Below are positions 25,911 to 33,763 of a stretch of 64,000 nucleotides of DNA, one piece after another; the first letter of the stretch is position 1; each line of letters begins with the position of its first letter. Source of the stretch: Lachnospiraceae bacterium. GTDB taxonomy: Bacteria > Bacillota > Clostridia > Lachnospirales > Lachnospiraceae. A program made the position numbers and the translations under genes. Under the pieces are notes generated by a model that was not told where the DNA came from, made no database searches, and saw only the letters and a program-made list of their open reading frames with translations. The stretch covers positions 49,355 through 113,354 of the forward strand of contig JAETQH010000007.1 in the NCBI GenBank assembly GCA_021770785.1, written 5' to 3'.

Positions 25911-27043
25911 ATTGTTTGCCCCCGTTCATCCCAAATTAATTCGCCTGTAAGAGCATCAATAGCGAGTATTTTTTGACGAAAATAATTTCTTTCATCATCG
26001 TCATTACCAAGCCAAAATCTCCAAACAGGTGTAATCAAAACTTTTCCCTCTGGTGAATTGATTACAATGTATTCCAAAGTAATTTTAGATACCATTATCT
26101 GATTTTCTTCTTCAAAATTTAAAAAATTACCTTGTTCCTGCAGTCTTCTTACAGCTTCGTCCGGCGAAAGAATGCTTTCTGTTAACCCTATTTCTTTCGC
26201 AGAAAACAGAGAGCCTTTTACCATTTCAATGCCATTATTATCAAATAAAAAGGTTAAATCATTATACGCTGATACAGGCATACCATCCAACGTATGTTGA
26301 AATACAATTTTATAGTATGGTCTTCTTCCATTATTCCCGTAGGCTTGAACATAGTCTGCAACATAGTTGTCAGCACTTGCGATGGAGTTCACTATTTGCT
26401 TACATGTGTCAGTTACCTCATCTAAAGAAATATCAATTTTGCTGTCTGAAATAGAAGAAAGCCGATTATCTTCAAATGGATATAAATCATAGTATCTATT
26501 TTCCAGTATAAGAATCTGCTCCCCTGAAACAGTGGTTCCACCGTTTGAATAACTAATTTGATATAGGAAGTAATTTCTTATATTAGGATCAATGTCCAGT
26601 GTCCAAACATCATTCAGTTCATCATACTCAGCCTTATCTGCTGCATCTAAAAATACCGACCTAAAAAGATTTGCACGTATTTCCTCAGTAATATCTTTTG
26701 TTAAATATTCATATTGGCTGACACGATTAATGCCATCTACATCAATATCTGCATCAATAAACAGTTTTGTTCCGTTCGAAACATCTATTACCTGCTCGAT
26801 TTTCTTATTTTCATAATTAGCAAATATTTCTAAATTTCTTTGAGTAATAGAATTATCGGAAGAACTCTTTGGAATATTTGTAATGATTTCATCAGTATTT
26901 TGTTGCAGAACTTCATCAGTGTTTTCGTGATCTGCTGTAGCAACTCTGATGCCATTGCGTTCTTCCACGTTTGGTTTCTGTGCGCAAGAAACTAAAAAAC
27001 AGGATATTATTATAACAACCATTACCATACGTTTTCGACGCAT
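25907..27043 (-). CDS. Lipoprotein of the ABC operon
   Basis: 378 residues from the ATG spaced from GGAGAG; an upstream ATG at 27061 lacks a site. Lipobox FLVSC near residue 21 predicts lipid attachment outside the cell. The body is beta-rich with a C-terminal segment (GKVLITPVWRFWLG, ILAIDALTGELI) that resembles the PepSY/YycI-like fold of two-component regulatory lipoproteins. It may capture a ligand for the transporter or regulate signalling. It lies between the secreted protein gene and the permeases. Confidence 0.75.
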   Translation of the reverse strand: MRRKRMVMVVIIISCFLVSCAQKPNVEERNGIRVATADHENTDEVLQQNTDEIITNIPKSSSDNSITQRNLEIFANYENKKIEQVIDVSNGTKLFIDADIDVDGINRVSQYEYLTKDITEEIRANLFRSVFLDAADKAEYDELNDVWTLDIDPNIRNYFLYQISYSNGGTTVSGEQILILENRYYDLYPFEDNRLSSISDSKIDISLDEVTDTCKQIVNSIASADNYVADYVQAYGNNGRRPYYKIVFQHTLDGMPVSAYNDLTFLFDNNGIEMVKGSLFSAKEIGLTESILSPDEAVRRLQEQGNFLNFEEENQIMVSKITLEYIVINSPEGKVLITPVWRFWLGNDDDERNYFRQKILAIDALTGELIWDERGQTM

Positions 27044-27254
27044 ATTTATCTCTCCATTCATATATCAGTATATTGTTTACTGCTTAGTTCATCTTTGTTA
27101 TTAAGGATAACAATAAAAAACAAAACTTGCTAATGCAAACTAAATTAAAATGTTATACTGGAATTACTTTAATCATACAAAAAAGATAAGTCCGCTTATA
27201 TCCACATACTTACAACAAGGGAATGGAAATACTTCCCATCCCCTTGTATGCAGC
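27044..27254 (-). other. Intergenic segment with strong hairpin
   Basis: Separates the secreted protein gene from the lipoprotein gene. A TATACT near 27155 on the plus strand text is not placed for either gene. The main element is the hairpin at 27215-27247. Confidence 0.4.
27215..27247 (-). terminator. Hairpin after the secreted protein gene
   Basis: A 12-bp stem with one G-U pair (ACAAGGGGATGG with CCATTCCCTTGT). No clear T-run follows, so I expect an mRNA-stabilising or partial terminator that lets less mRNA continue into the lipoprotein and ABC genes. Confidence 0.55.
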
Positions 27255-27698
27255 TTACTTTGAAGCATCCGTACTCCACTGTCCGCTTGTTACTACTCCT
27301 CTATTGACATCTCTCTCGTCAATCATTGCTCCCAGATAAAGATAACGGCCAACAGTATCTGAACCGTAATATCTTCCGCCAAAGTTTCCTGTTCCAGAGC
27401 GGTTTGTTGTATAGCTTACTAATGAATTGTACCATTCAGATGCATTGTTATCAAGAATGCCATAGGTGATCCCATACTGATTGTTTTTTACACTTTCTAC
27501 TGTGACCACCCATTCTCTGTTATATAGACGCTTCATTGAAGATGATGATGTCTGAACCAATTCACCATTGCCGAATGTGAAATTGTAACGGAGGACTTCT
27601 CTGTCTCCATCATTATAAGCGAATGCCTGCATTGTCATAGTACCAATAATGAATGTTGATGCCAAAACGGCGCACAATAATCTTTTAAACTTTTTCAT
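27255..27698 (-). CDS. Small secreted protein, DUF2712-like
   Basis: 147 residues. Sec signal peptide (MKKFKRLLCAVLASTFIIG, cleavage after AFA near residue 27). The mature part of about 120 residues ends with a pattern YLYLGAMIDERDVNRG then VTSGQWSTDAS, resembling the end of DUF2712 proteins and, more distantly, lactococcin 972-like peptides. Shine-Dalgarno aaaggag. It is the first gene after a LytTR-type box and is followed by a lipoprotein and ABC transporter, so it may be a quorum-controlled exported peptide with its immunity genes. Confidence 0.75.
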   Translation of the reverse strand: MKKFKRLLCAVLASTFIIGTMTMQAFAYNDGDREVLRYNFTFGNGELVQTSSSSMKRLYNREWVVTVESVKNNQYGITYGILDNNASEWYNSLVSYTTNRSGTGNFGGRYYGSDTVGRYLYLGAMIDERDVNRGVVTSGQWSTDASK

Positions 27699-27836
27699 GT
27701 TATTGTTCTCCTTTCAATGTACTAAAGTTTTTGGTTCCTGATAATAAATATACTTATTTATCTTCACCTTCTTTCCAGTATATTTATTAACACTATTTTC
27801 GCCAATTTCCTTGAATTTGTAAATAGATATTGGTAA

Positions 27837-27866
27837 TTGTACAACTTTTTATCCTGACGTATGTTG
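27837..27866 (-). promoter_or_regulatory. LytTR-type tandem box A
   Basis: Minus strand: CATACGT and GTTGTACAA, 20 bp apart, with an A-rich spacer. Exactly 13 nt after the second repeat is TTTACA (-35-like) at 27818-27823. It lies about 140 nt ahead of the DUF2712-like gene. The same layout recurs at 46544, 47375 and 51821. Confidence 0.75.
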
Positions 27867-27898
27867 TTGGTACCTTATTTCCGCATTAAAATAAGAGG

Positions 27899-27968
27899 GT
27901 CGAGAACATCACTTATCCTCGACCCTCTTGAAGTAGGTAATCAGCAACTGTTTCATTAACAGTGGTTT
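27899..27968. repeat. Degenerate repeat copy 2 with perfect hairpin
   Basis: A perfect 12-bp stem AAGAGGGTCGAG/CTCGACCCTCTT is followed by TAGGTAATCAGC and tttcattaacagtgg. It corresponds to the copy at 22742-22813. In one minus-strand frame both encode a similar tail (T-V/I-x-E then ADYL), so they are probably remnants of the same gene end. Confidence 0.5.
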
Positions 27969-28220
27969 ACTAAAAGAGCCGGAAAGTATATGCCGGTTCT
28001 TTATATAATGAGGTAGTAGGGCAGCTGTATTAACTGCTTCCTTTAATAATCCTGGATATTTATAAATACTTTGAGGGCATTTACATCCCTTACCTCTATG
28101 AAAATATACGGTTATTGCATTATCTTGATTAAGTACTATGGAAGTCAGCTTGTTGTTAATCCATCCCTGTGTTTTAATGGAATGCTGATATTGTGCTTTT
28201 TCATCAGGTATGCAACACAC
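27909..28220 (-). CDS. Unknown protein, possibly KTSC-like
   Basis: 103 residues. The central part (DNAITVYFHRGKGCKC to HYIKNRHI) faintly resembles the KTSC domain. Its 3' end coincides with a perfect 12-bp hairpin at 27899-27936 and with a repeat also found at 22742-22813, so this frame may be the decayed end of a longer gene. I give low weight to it as a functional protein. Confidence 0.35.
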   Translation of the reverse strand: MCCIPDEKAQYQHSIKTQGWINNKLTSIVLNQDNAITVYFHRGKGCKCPQSIYKYPGLLKEAVNTAALLPHYIKNRHILSGSFSKPLLMKQLLITYFKRVEDK

Positions 28221-28265
28221 ATGATATTTCCGTATGCACTGATTTAAGGCTTTAAGCGGGCTTAA

Positions 28266-28451
28266 TTATATTATAACAAAATGTATGCCTTCAATTAAAA
28301 GTGTTCCAAGTTCGTGTGAATCTTTAGAAATAATTCCACTCATAACAACTTTTCTTCCAACCCATTCAGGATGTTCATTGTAATAATCTTGCCATTTTCC
28401 TTTATAGGCGTTTTCAATCAAATTCCATTGTTCTTTACTTATTTCAATCAT
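28266..28451 (-). CDS. Small conserved-looking protein of unknown function
   Basis: 61 residues: ISKEQWNLIENAYKGKW then HPEWVGRKVVMSGI and GTLLIEGIHFVI. Compact mixed alpha/beta, no Cys, no membrane helix. Shine-Dalgarno aaaggtg. The even composition and good start suggest a real gene. It lies directly below a terminator-like hairpin. Function unknown. Confidence 0.6.
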   Translation of the reverse strand: MIEISKEQWNLIENAYKGKWQDYYNEHPEWVGRKVVMSGIISKDSHELGTLLIEGIHFVII

Positions 28452-28483
28452 AATTCTGACACCTTTCTTTTATAAATTTCTGC

Positions 28484-28509
28484 AAAAAAACCACCCTTTC
28501 CGGAGTGGT
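28484..28509 (-). terminator. Terminator-like hairpin upstream of 28451
   Basis: A 7-bp stem ACCACTC/GGGTGGT is followed by seven T on the minus strand; the Shine-Dalgarno of the next gene begins about 25 nt further on. Confidence 0.7.
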
Positions 28510-28548
28510 ATTCTGCATACGGGTTGTATTAAGTTAAAATTATAACTT

Positions 28549-28630
28549 TCAAATCCAGTAAATGGGGATTGTGATGATATTGCCTGTTTTCCCACCATTG
28601 ATTTCATAATTGAATGCAGACACATTAATC
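28549..28630 (-). pseudogene. Possible remnant of an AAA/DUF4143 ATPase C-terminus, or 27-residue ORF
   Basis: From a GTG with a fair Shine-Dalgarno the frame ends GGKTGNIITIPIYWI. The end of the ATPase at 38681-40033 reads GGKADNTITIPIYGISKF. The match is short (about 12 of 15 positions alike). Both sequences are followed by a terminator hairpin. A stop codon lies not far upstream in the frame, so it is not a complete gene of that family. Confidence 0.35.
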
Positions 28631-28722
28631 ACCGTTTTATCTTCCTTCTCTTTCTACCCTTTCAAAAAATAATTATCCTCACCGGATACCTCTAATAGGC
28701 ACAGACCATAAATAAATATCTT

Positions 28723-29049
28723 CTAAAATAATGGTTGATGTCCCTCTGAAATATAATCATCACTTTTATAGTCAATGGCATTTTCTCTATAAATTCCCAT
28801 ACTTTTAGAAAACTCCATTTTACATATGGGACACATAAAATTTTTTTCAATTCTTAATGGTGGCTCTTTCAAAAGCAAAACCAACGATGATTCTCCCTGA
28901 TGATTTGCATAATAATTATCTAATGTATTCTGTTCTTCTTCTGATAACATTATATCATAATATGCATGTTCTTCACCGCAATTTGGGCAAGATGGATTGA
29001 CTCGATAGATTTTGCATTTTGTACTCGTTATTTCTTTCATAAATTTCAC
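28723..29049 (-). CDS. Unknown protein with two CxxC zinc-ribbon motifs
   Basis: 108 residues. CPNCGEEHAYYD near residue 21 and FMCPICKMEF near residue 74 form two CxxC knuckles that would bind one zinc. The part between is helical. Such proteins are frequent in integrative elements; DNA or protein binding is plausible but not shown. A start at a second Met three codons in is equally possible. Confidence 0.6.
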   Translation of the reverse strand: MKFMKEITSTKCKIYRVNPSCPNCGEEHAYYDIMLSEEEQNTLDNYYANHQGESSLVLLLKEPPLRIEKNFMCPICKMEFSKSMGIYRENAIDYKSDDYISEGHQPLF

Positions 29050-29126
29050 ATGACCACGCTTTCTTTGCCTTGCCTAAAATATTTAATTGACTTTCATGCC
29101 AGGCAAAATTTTCAGGCTAAAACAGG

Positions 29127-29537
29127 TTATCTTTGCTCTTGCGCCCAATCTTCTATTGTTAAACCAGCCACACGGTTAAATTTTCTCGTGTTGTTTGTCA
29201 CGATAATAAGCCCTCTTGACTTGGTGTGGCTCGCTATCAATGTGTCCATCGGATCAATCGGTGTTCCTTTCTTTTCAAGTTCTGCCTTGATTCTCCCATA
29301 CTCTTCGGCAGCCCGTTCGTCAAATTGCAAAATTGTGATCAGGGAGAGGAACAGAGACATTGCAATACGGTTTTTCTCTACTGCCATGCTCTTCTCAACG
29401 CCATGCATCAATTCTGCATAAGTAATTGCTGAAATGCACAGCTCTTCCGGATCATGCGAAAGAAATTTTTTAATCACAGTATCTGGTTTATGCTTAATAG
29501 CATAAATACAGATGTTTGTATCTAACATATACTTCAT
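29127..29537 (-). CDS. vapC: PIN-domain toxin VapC
   Basis: 136 residues. PIN acidic residues are visible: Asp in MLDTNICIYAI, Glu in TYAELMHGVEKS, Asp in PIDPMDTLIASH, and TNNTRKFNRV. The family cleaves RNA, often tRNA or rRNA, when freed from its antitoxin. It overlaps the vapB stop codon, the usual order antitoxin then toxin. The unit probably stabilises the mobile region. Confidence 0.92.
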   Translation of the reverse strand: MKYMLDTNICIYAIKHKPDTVIKKFLSHDPEELCISAITYAELMHGVEKSMAVEKNRIAMSLFLSLITILQFDERAAEEYGRIKAELEKKGTPIDPMDTLIASHTKSRGLIIVTNNTRKFNRVAGLTIEDWAQEQR

Positions 29538-29764
29538 AGAGCCTCGCGCTCCTGCTCCACAGACTTATCGCGCCCATCATTCATGAAGTCCTCTGAAAAA
29601 AGATTCAAGCTGCTTAAAAATCCAGACCATCTGTTTTCTTTTGGCATTAATATGACAATATCTCCGATTTTGTTTATAGCCACTTCCTCATCATTGAAAC
29701 GATATTCTTTCGGCAGTCTAACTGCCTGGCTTCTGCCATTTTCAAATACTTTTGCTGTCATCAT
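29534..29764 (-). CDS. vapB: Antitoxin VapB (AbrB/SpoVT-like)
   Basis: 76 residues. N-terminal swapped-hairpin DNA-binding fold (AKVFENGRSQAVRLPKEYRF, VAINKIGDIVILMP); the acidic C-terminus (FSEDFMNDGRDKSVEQERE) would wrap the toxin. Shine-Dalgarno aaggaggtg. The upstream palindromes near 29800 are likely its own operator. Confidence 0.9.
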   Translation of the reverse strand: MMTAKVFENGRSQAVRLPKEYRFNDEEVAINKIGDIVILMPKENRWSGFLSSLNLFSEDFMNDGRDKSVEQEREAL

Positions 29765-29779
29765 CTTTAAGCACCTCCT

Positions 29780-29812
29780 TATATTATAGTATATACCACG
29801 ATATATATCATA
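29780..29812 (-). promoter_or_regulatory. Probable vapBC promoter/operator
   Basis: Two adjacent self-complementary words, GATATATATC and GTATATAC, with TATAAT just downstream on the minus strand, lie 20-45 nt before vapB. This fits autoregulation by VapBC. Confidence 0.45.
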
Positions 29813-30391
29813 TCAATGCCATCAGAGTCTGTATTTATTTTTTTACAGTAATAATGTATCACAATAACACTCAGATTGTCTTTATTCTATAAGAGTGCCG
29901 CTTCCGTTCCAAGGCATTTCCAGCAAATAACAGATTTCTGATTAACAGTGGGAACATTTTATAGGTCCCACATTCATTGCGGACTTATATTCGATATTCT
30001 ATATCATGAACATTCATATAAATTATATACTTTCTGCTTGCTGCAGAACAGATATTTTCAGGATTCCCATATAAATAAAGGCTATCTGCGTGTGTGTAAT
30101 GTACGATCCATGTCGCGGTCTTTTTCCTTTTTTATGTGCTTATCTGGCTTTATGATCCATTCGCTGCGCTTTTTCATTTTCTTTTTTCATGAGCTCCCCC
30201 TGTGCGTAAAATCTGTTTTCTCTATTCTAACGCAACAGGAAGGAAACTCTTGTTAATGTATATTTATCAACCTTACAAATATCACAGCTTTTTTACAGTA
30301 CGCCGCCAGCCTCTTAATGTACATCTCTTGGCAAAACGCTTAGACCTAATACCCACCAGTCAGTTTTTATGATACATTCCCATTTTTATCC
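29813..30391. other. Intergenic region without a convincing gene
   Basis: Plus-strand frames here have no Shine-Dalgarno. A minus-strand ORF of 31 basic residues near 30100-30190 is possible but unsupported. A short stem GTGGGA/TCCCAC lies near 29949-29974. Confidence 0.4.
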
Positions 30392-30886
30392 CTAAAACTG
30401 AAATACTTTATCTTGTTCCGCTCTTATAAGACGAATGATAACGGGTCTGTTCAAATCAATTTTATTATTCACTTCCTCTTTTTTACCTGGCATTTTCCCG
30501 TTGGGTATAAAGTATCCGCTTGTAACCTCGCACGTTGACAAATTGCAATCTTTAGACTGTATATAATGTTTCCATTCTTTATAGGAAAATAATTTGCCCT
30601 GCATGTCATTTCTGCTGCATTTCAGCGCTTGTGTGAAGTAATACTGATTGCTGTTTACACCAAAAAATCCAATGCAGATATAACTGTCTTCTTTTTCCTG
30701 TTTTCTCAACAGTCTTTTGAGTATTGCCTCCGCTTCCGTTTCTTTTCCTGATAACATTAAAAGGGCAACTCCTGAGCGTGTATTGTGATCCAGCCGTATT
30801 AATTTATTATTCCAGTAAAAGTTCCACTGCTCCGGCGCCGTCCTCCATCCATAGTTATACGAAAATTTATCATGCTTTCTTGCCAT
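30392..30886 (-). CDS. Unknown protein
   Basis: 164 residues from the ATG spaced 7 nt from ggagga; an 11-residue upstream extension is not needed. Soluble, Lys-rich, with KETEAEAILKRLLRKQEKED and HYIQSKDCNLSTCEV segments. No catalytic motif, signal or membrane helix. It is the distal gene of the element block before vapBC. Family not recognised. Confidence 0.55.
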   Translation of the reverse strand: MARKHDKFSYNYGWRTAPEQWNFYWNNKLIRLDHNTRSGVALLMLSGKETEAEAILKRLLRKQEKEDSYICIGFFGVNSNQYYFTQALKCSRNDMQGKLFSYKEWKHYIQSKDCNLSTCEVTSGYFIPNGKMPGKKEEVNNKIDLNRPVIIRLIRAEQDKVFQF

Positions 30887-31010
30887 GATGGAATCCTCCG
30901 TTTTCTTTAATAAAGGCAAGCAATATCTTCATTTATTGCTTGCCTTACACTTCTTTTTAATTACTGCTTATTAAATTTTTTCCTATTAGTCATTCATTTT
31001 TAAAATCGCA

Positions 31011-31244
31011 TTATGATGAACTATAACCGTTATCCGCATCACCTATTTTTTCGTACAGCGGATTAAATCCATCCTCGCTGGTCATTACAAACGCACCAGA
31101 ATCATTCATTATTATATGATACATAATGTCTCCAAATAAATCAGACTCCATTAAAAAGTACGTAACACCACATATATTTTCCTGCTTAATGGATGACCAT
31201 GTTCCACTGTATCTCATAAAGCGGACACCTTCTGTTTTTATCAA
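31011..31244 (-). CDS. Unknown small protein, TTG start
   Basis: 77 residues. The start TTG is spaced 7 nt from GGGAGG, which supports it over the internal ATG. The sequence is a small alpha/beta domain (ENICGVTYFLMES, HIIMNDSGAFVMTSEDGF). Family not recognised. Confidence 0.5.
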   Translation of the reverse strand: MIKTEGVRFMRYSGTWSSIKQENICGVTYFLMESDLFGDIMYHIIMNDSGAFVMTSEDGFNPLYEKIGDADNGYSSS

Positions 31245-31419
31245 GTATATTCCTCCCTAACATTTTTTTTGCAATCTCAATTTTTTTCCTCAAAATTTTT
31301 CTGAACAATCAAATTTTCCATGTGCATGTTGTAACGTAGCGGAATAAAGTACCCATCTACTGCAGCTTTCCTGCAAATTAATTTCCCAAAATGCGTTTTA
31401 GTATTGTTGCCCTATGTTC

Positions 31420-32334
31420 TTACCAGACGATTTTCAGGTGTGTGTAATCAACTGGTGATTCCTTCAGGCTTTCTACCACCCTGTCATAACGGAAGAACCA
31501 GCTCATATTTTTCACATTGATGTGTTCCGCTATCTTCTCAAGCGGCGCACCGTCTTTAATCATCAGTGCCTGACTCAAGATGCGCAGGTTGTTATAGGTA
31601 AACGGCCTTACGCCGCAGGCTATGCAGGCTTCATGGAGCCGGTTCTGCAGTGCCCTCGCACTGACTGCCTTTCCTTTTTTGTTCAGGAAAAAATATGGCT
31701 GGCTGTCGGTACGCTGCATGGAATACCGGTCAATCAGTTCCACGACATCTTCCGGAAGTTTTACGAAACGGTAAGCGTGTTCCGTCACTTTCAGGCGGAT
31801 TCCGAAATTACCGTCCGCATCCTGCAGGAGCATATCCCGCCTTAAAGAAACCAGCTCATTCGTGGTAAGCGTTGATCGAAGCACCATGGAACAGGATAGA
31901 AAACCTGTCATATCGCCCTCGGACTTAAAATAAGCCAGAACTTTGTCAATACTGTCCAGTTCGGGCAAATCCTCCATACGGAACTGCAGATCCGGAAATA
32001 TTACATCAATTACGGAAAAGAGGCTAAGGTATCCTTCCTGAATTTCCAAAATATCCGCATTTTCGTCCATATAGCGTGCTACGGCACGCAGAACGCTCAG
32101 ATTGTAGTCCGTAGATTTCATTACACTGCTTTTTCCGTTGAAGTATGCTTTTATTGTTTCCTGCGTAATGTCAAGGAAATCACACTTCGCATAGTTACAT
32201 AAAGCATTAAAAACATAGGTGTACTGCTGTTTTGTCCGTTCTTCCTGTATCTTTTCAGAATAATATTTCTTTAAGATAGTGGTAAATTTGGCGCTTAAAT
32301 AGGGAGAAAACGCAACAGTCTCTGTCTCAGCCAT
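31420..32334 (-). CDS. Degenerate tyrosine recombinase-like protein
   Basis: 304 residues from the ATG after ggaggg. An N-terminal SAM-like domain (TKQQYTYVFNALCNYA) is followed by a C-terminal domain with recombinase topology. Of the catalytic set, the first Arg is missing (LTTNELVSL where GLRxxEL is expected), the HxxR box reads YNNLR, and the last segment is EHINVKNMSWFFRYDRV, leaving a possible Tyr. It is probably inactive as a recombinase and may bind DNA. An inverted repeat pair lies just upstream (32377-32564). Confidence 0.65.
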   Translation of the reverse strand: MAETETVAFSPYLSAKFTTILKKYYSEKIQEERTKQQYTYVFNALCNYAKCDFLDITQETIKAYFNGKSSVMKSTDYNLSVLRAVARYMDENADILEIQEGYLSLFSVIDVIFPDLQFRMEDLPELDSIDKVLAYFKSEGDMTGFLSCSMVLRSTLTTNELVSLRRDMLLQDADGNFGIRLKVTEHAYRFVKLPEDVVELIDRYSMQRTDSQPYFFLNKKGKAVSARALQNRLHEACIACGVRPFTYNNLRILSQALMIKDGAPLEKIAEHINVKNMSWFFRYDRVVESLKESPVDYTHLKIVW

Positions 32335-32376
32335 AAAACCCTCCTTTGCCATTCATAGAAAAATCAGGGAAAGTGT

Positions 32377-32564
32377 AGTCAACTACGCACTATGGGAATG
32401 GAGCATCTCTTTCTCATGCCCCTCCGTTCATTTTTGCGCAGCTTCCTTTCTTTCCCTTTTTTCTTATTTATTCATTAACAAATCTCAATGCCTCAGATTG
32501 AGACTGGAAATAACGAAACAGGCATGGTATCCCGCTCCGTTATTCCCATAGTGCGTAGTTGTCT
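32377..32564. repeat. Inverted repeat pair around a 142-bp segment
   Basis: Arms 32377-32399 and 32542-32564 are reverse complements at 22 of 23 positions (core CAACTACGCACTATGGGAAT). The right arm lies inside the 3' end of the 32493-32930 gene; the left arm lies just before the recombinase-like gene. Inverting the segment would give that gene a different C-terminal tail that is also open. Confidence 0.75.
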
Positions 32565-32930
32565 GCATAGAATGATATTCCAACTATTCCAGACCTGCCC
32601 AGTCGTCATGTAGCTCTGATATGCTGCGTTTCTTATATATAACATTTCCAGAATCATAGCATGGCGCCAGCTGCCTTTTTTCCACACGTTCTTTGAACCG
32701 GTTCTGGCATAATTGCTCTGTCGTAACGGCCCGCCCCCAATCTGTGCATATTCCTCCTTTTCCTTATTCCATGCAAACGCGGCGTATTCATATGTACTGC
32801 ATTTCTCCGTATCTGTATAGCTTGTTAGTGTGATGCCGGACTCAGCTGTCCATCCCATCTCTTCCTCAAAACTGTGTCCTGTCCGGACCAGCTTCTCTTC
32901 ATCTACATCTAAAACGGCTATAATCCTCAT
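32493..32930 (-). CDS. Unknown protein whose 3' end carries an inverted-repeat arm
   Basis: 145 residues. Contains WTAESGITLTSY, YEYAAFAWNKEKEEYAQ and a basic SNYARTGSKNVWKKGSWRH segment. No signal, Cys pair or membrane helix. It overlaps the upstream 43-residue gene by ATGA, showing translational coupling. The last 17 codons follow a 23-bp repeat that is present inverted 142 bp away, so the tail could vary. Family not recognised. Confidence 0.6.
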   Translation of the reverse strand: MRIIAVLDVDEEKLVRTGHSFEEEMGWTAESGITLTSYTDTEKCSTYEYAAFAWNKEKEEYAQIGGGPLRQSNYARTGSKNVWKKGSWRHAMILEMLYIRNAAYQSYMTTGQVWNSWNIILCRQLRTMGITERDTMPVSLFPVSI

Positions 32931-33058
32931 TCCTCTTCCTCCTCATCCTGCACAGGGTACCAGTGGTATTCGCAATCTATATTTTCACATTGTCCGTTCC
33001 ACATGAGGCTTCCGCACTTAGGGCAGTCTGATACCTCATACGGTCCTCCACCCTGCAT
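32927..33058 (-). CDS. Small zinc-ribbon protein (43 residues)
   Basis: The ATG at 33058 lies five bases below the YkgJ-like gene stop. The product has CPKCG near residue 12 and C-x4-C (CENIDC) near residue 24, a treble-clef or zinc-ribbon knuckle, and ends in five Glu. It overlaps the next gene by ATGA. The tight packing between two genes on the same strand supports that it is real. Confidence 0.65.
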   Translation of the reverse strand: MQGGGPYEVSDCPKCGSLMWNGQCENIDCEYHWYPVQDEEEEE

Positions 33059-33062
33059 CTGC

Positions 33063-33746
33063 TCACATCCTTTCTCCGGAAGGTTCCATTTTTTTCATTT
33101 CAAGGAATTCGCTTAACTTCCCTGGAAGCTGCTTTATCATATCTATCCGCTCCTGTATCTGGGATATGGGATTTCCTTTGCTGTCATAGTCGTCATACAT
33201 AAGGGAAACCATAAAACTAAGGATTAATTCCTTCAGTTCGTCGCTTTGCTCCTTTACCTGTTTTACGATCTCTACTCCTTCTTTTAACAGTTCTCCCCAA
33301 AGGATACAGCAGCTTTCATTATCGGTACCAAACTGCTCCAGCCATTCACGCAGGCTGTGTTCTTCTGCACCTGTCCCGCAGTGGTTTTCTTGTATAAAAT
33401 ACCGTACTTTTTTCCCATCGTATATCCTTCCTAATGGGAAAAGGGCGCACACTGTAGGCTTCGCATCCTGCACAAGACATTTGTTGTGAAACAGGAAAGG
33501 ACATCTTGCATCCGTCCTTAACCGGACAATAGGAAGTCCGGAATCTTTGCCCACATACATCTCGCAGTATGTAATGAGCAGCTCCTTAAAAGAAATATCA
33601 AGATATTTCTGCAGACGCATAATGTCATAAGCAGTAAGCAGGATATCTCCTCTTTCTTTGCAGCAGTGGCCACAGCAGTTGCATCCGAACCGGAATGTTC
33701 CCTCTGGTTCAAGGTAATTTAAATTCATGATATCTTTATAATCCAT
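33063..33746 (-). CDS. YkgJ-type Cys-cluster protein
   Basis: 227 residues from ATG at 33746; a TTG at 33767 would add seven. N-terminal FGCNCCGHCCKERGD followed by RCPFLFHNKCLVQDAKPTVCALFP is the hallmark Cys pattern of the YkgJ/CxxCxxCC family, thought to bind zinc or an iron-sulfur cluster. The C-terminal 90 residues are helical. Its Shine-Dalgarno overlaps the stop of the gene before. The role of the family is unclear; it is common in Lachnospiraceae mobile regions. Confidence 0.8.
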   Translation of the reverse strand: MDYKDIMNLNYLEPEGTFRFGCNCCGHCCKERGDILLTAYDIMRLQKYLDISFKELLITYCEMYVGKDSGLPIVRLRTDARCPFLFHNKCLVQDAKPTVCALFPLGRIYDGKKVRYFIQENHCGTGAEEHSLREWLEQFGTDNESCCILWGELLKEGVEIVKQVKEQSDELKELILSFMVSLMYDDYDSKGNPISQIQERIDMIKQLPGKLSEFLEMKKMEPSGERM

Positions 33747-33763
33747 CCTATAAAATGCTCCTC

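Noticed and set aside
29948..30256. Plus-strand ORF of 102 residues
   Set aside because: Phe/Ser/His-rich composition typical of antisense frames and no ribosome site; not called as a gene.
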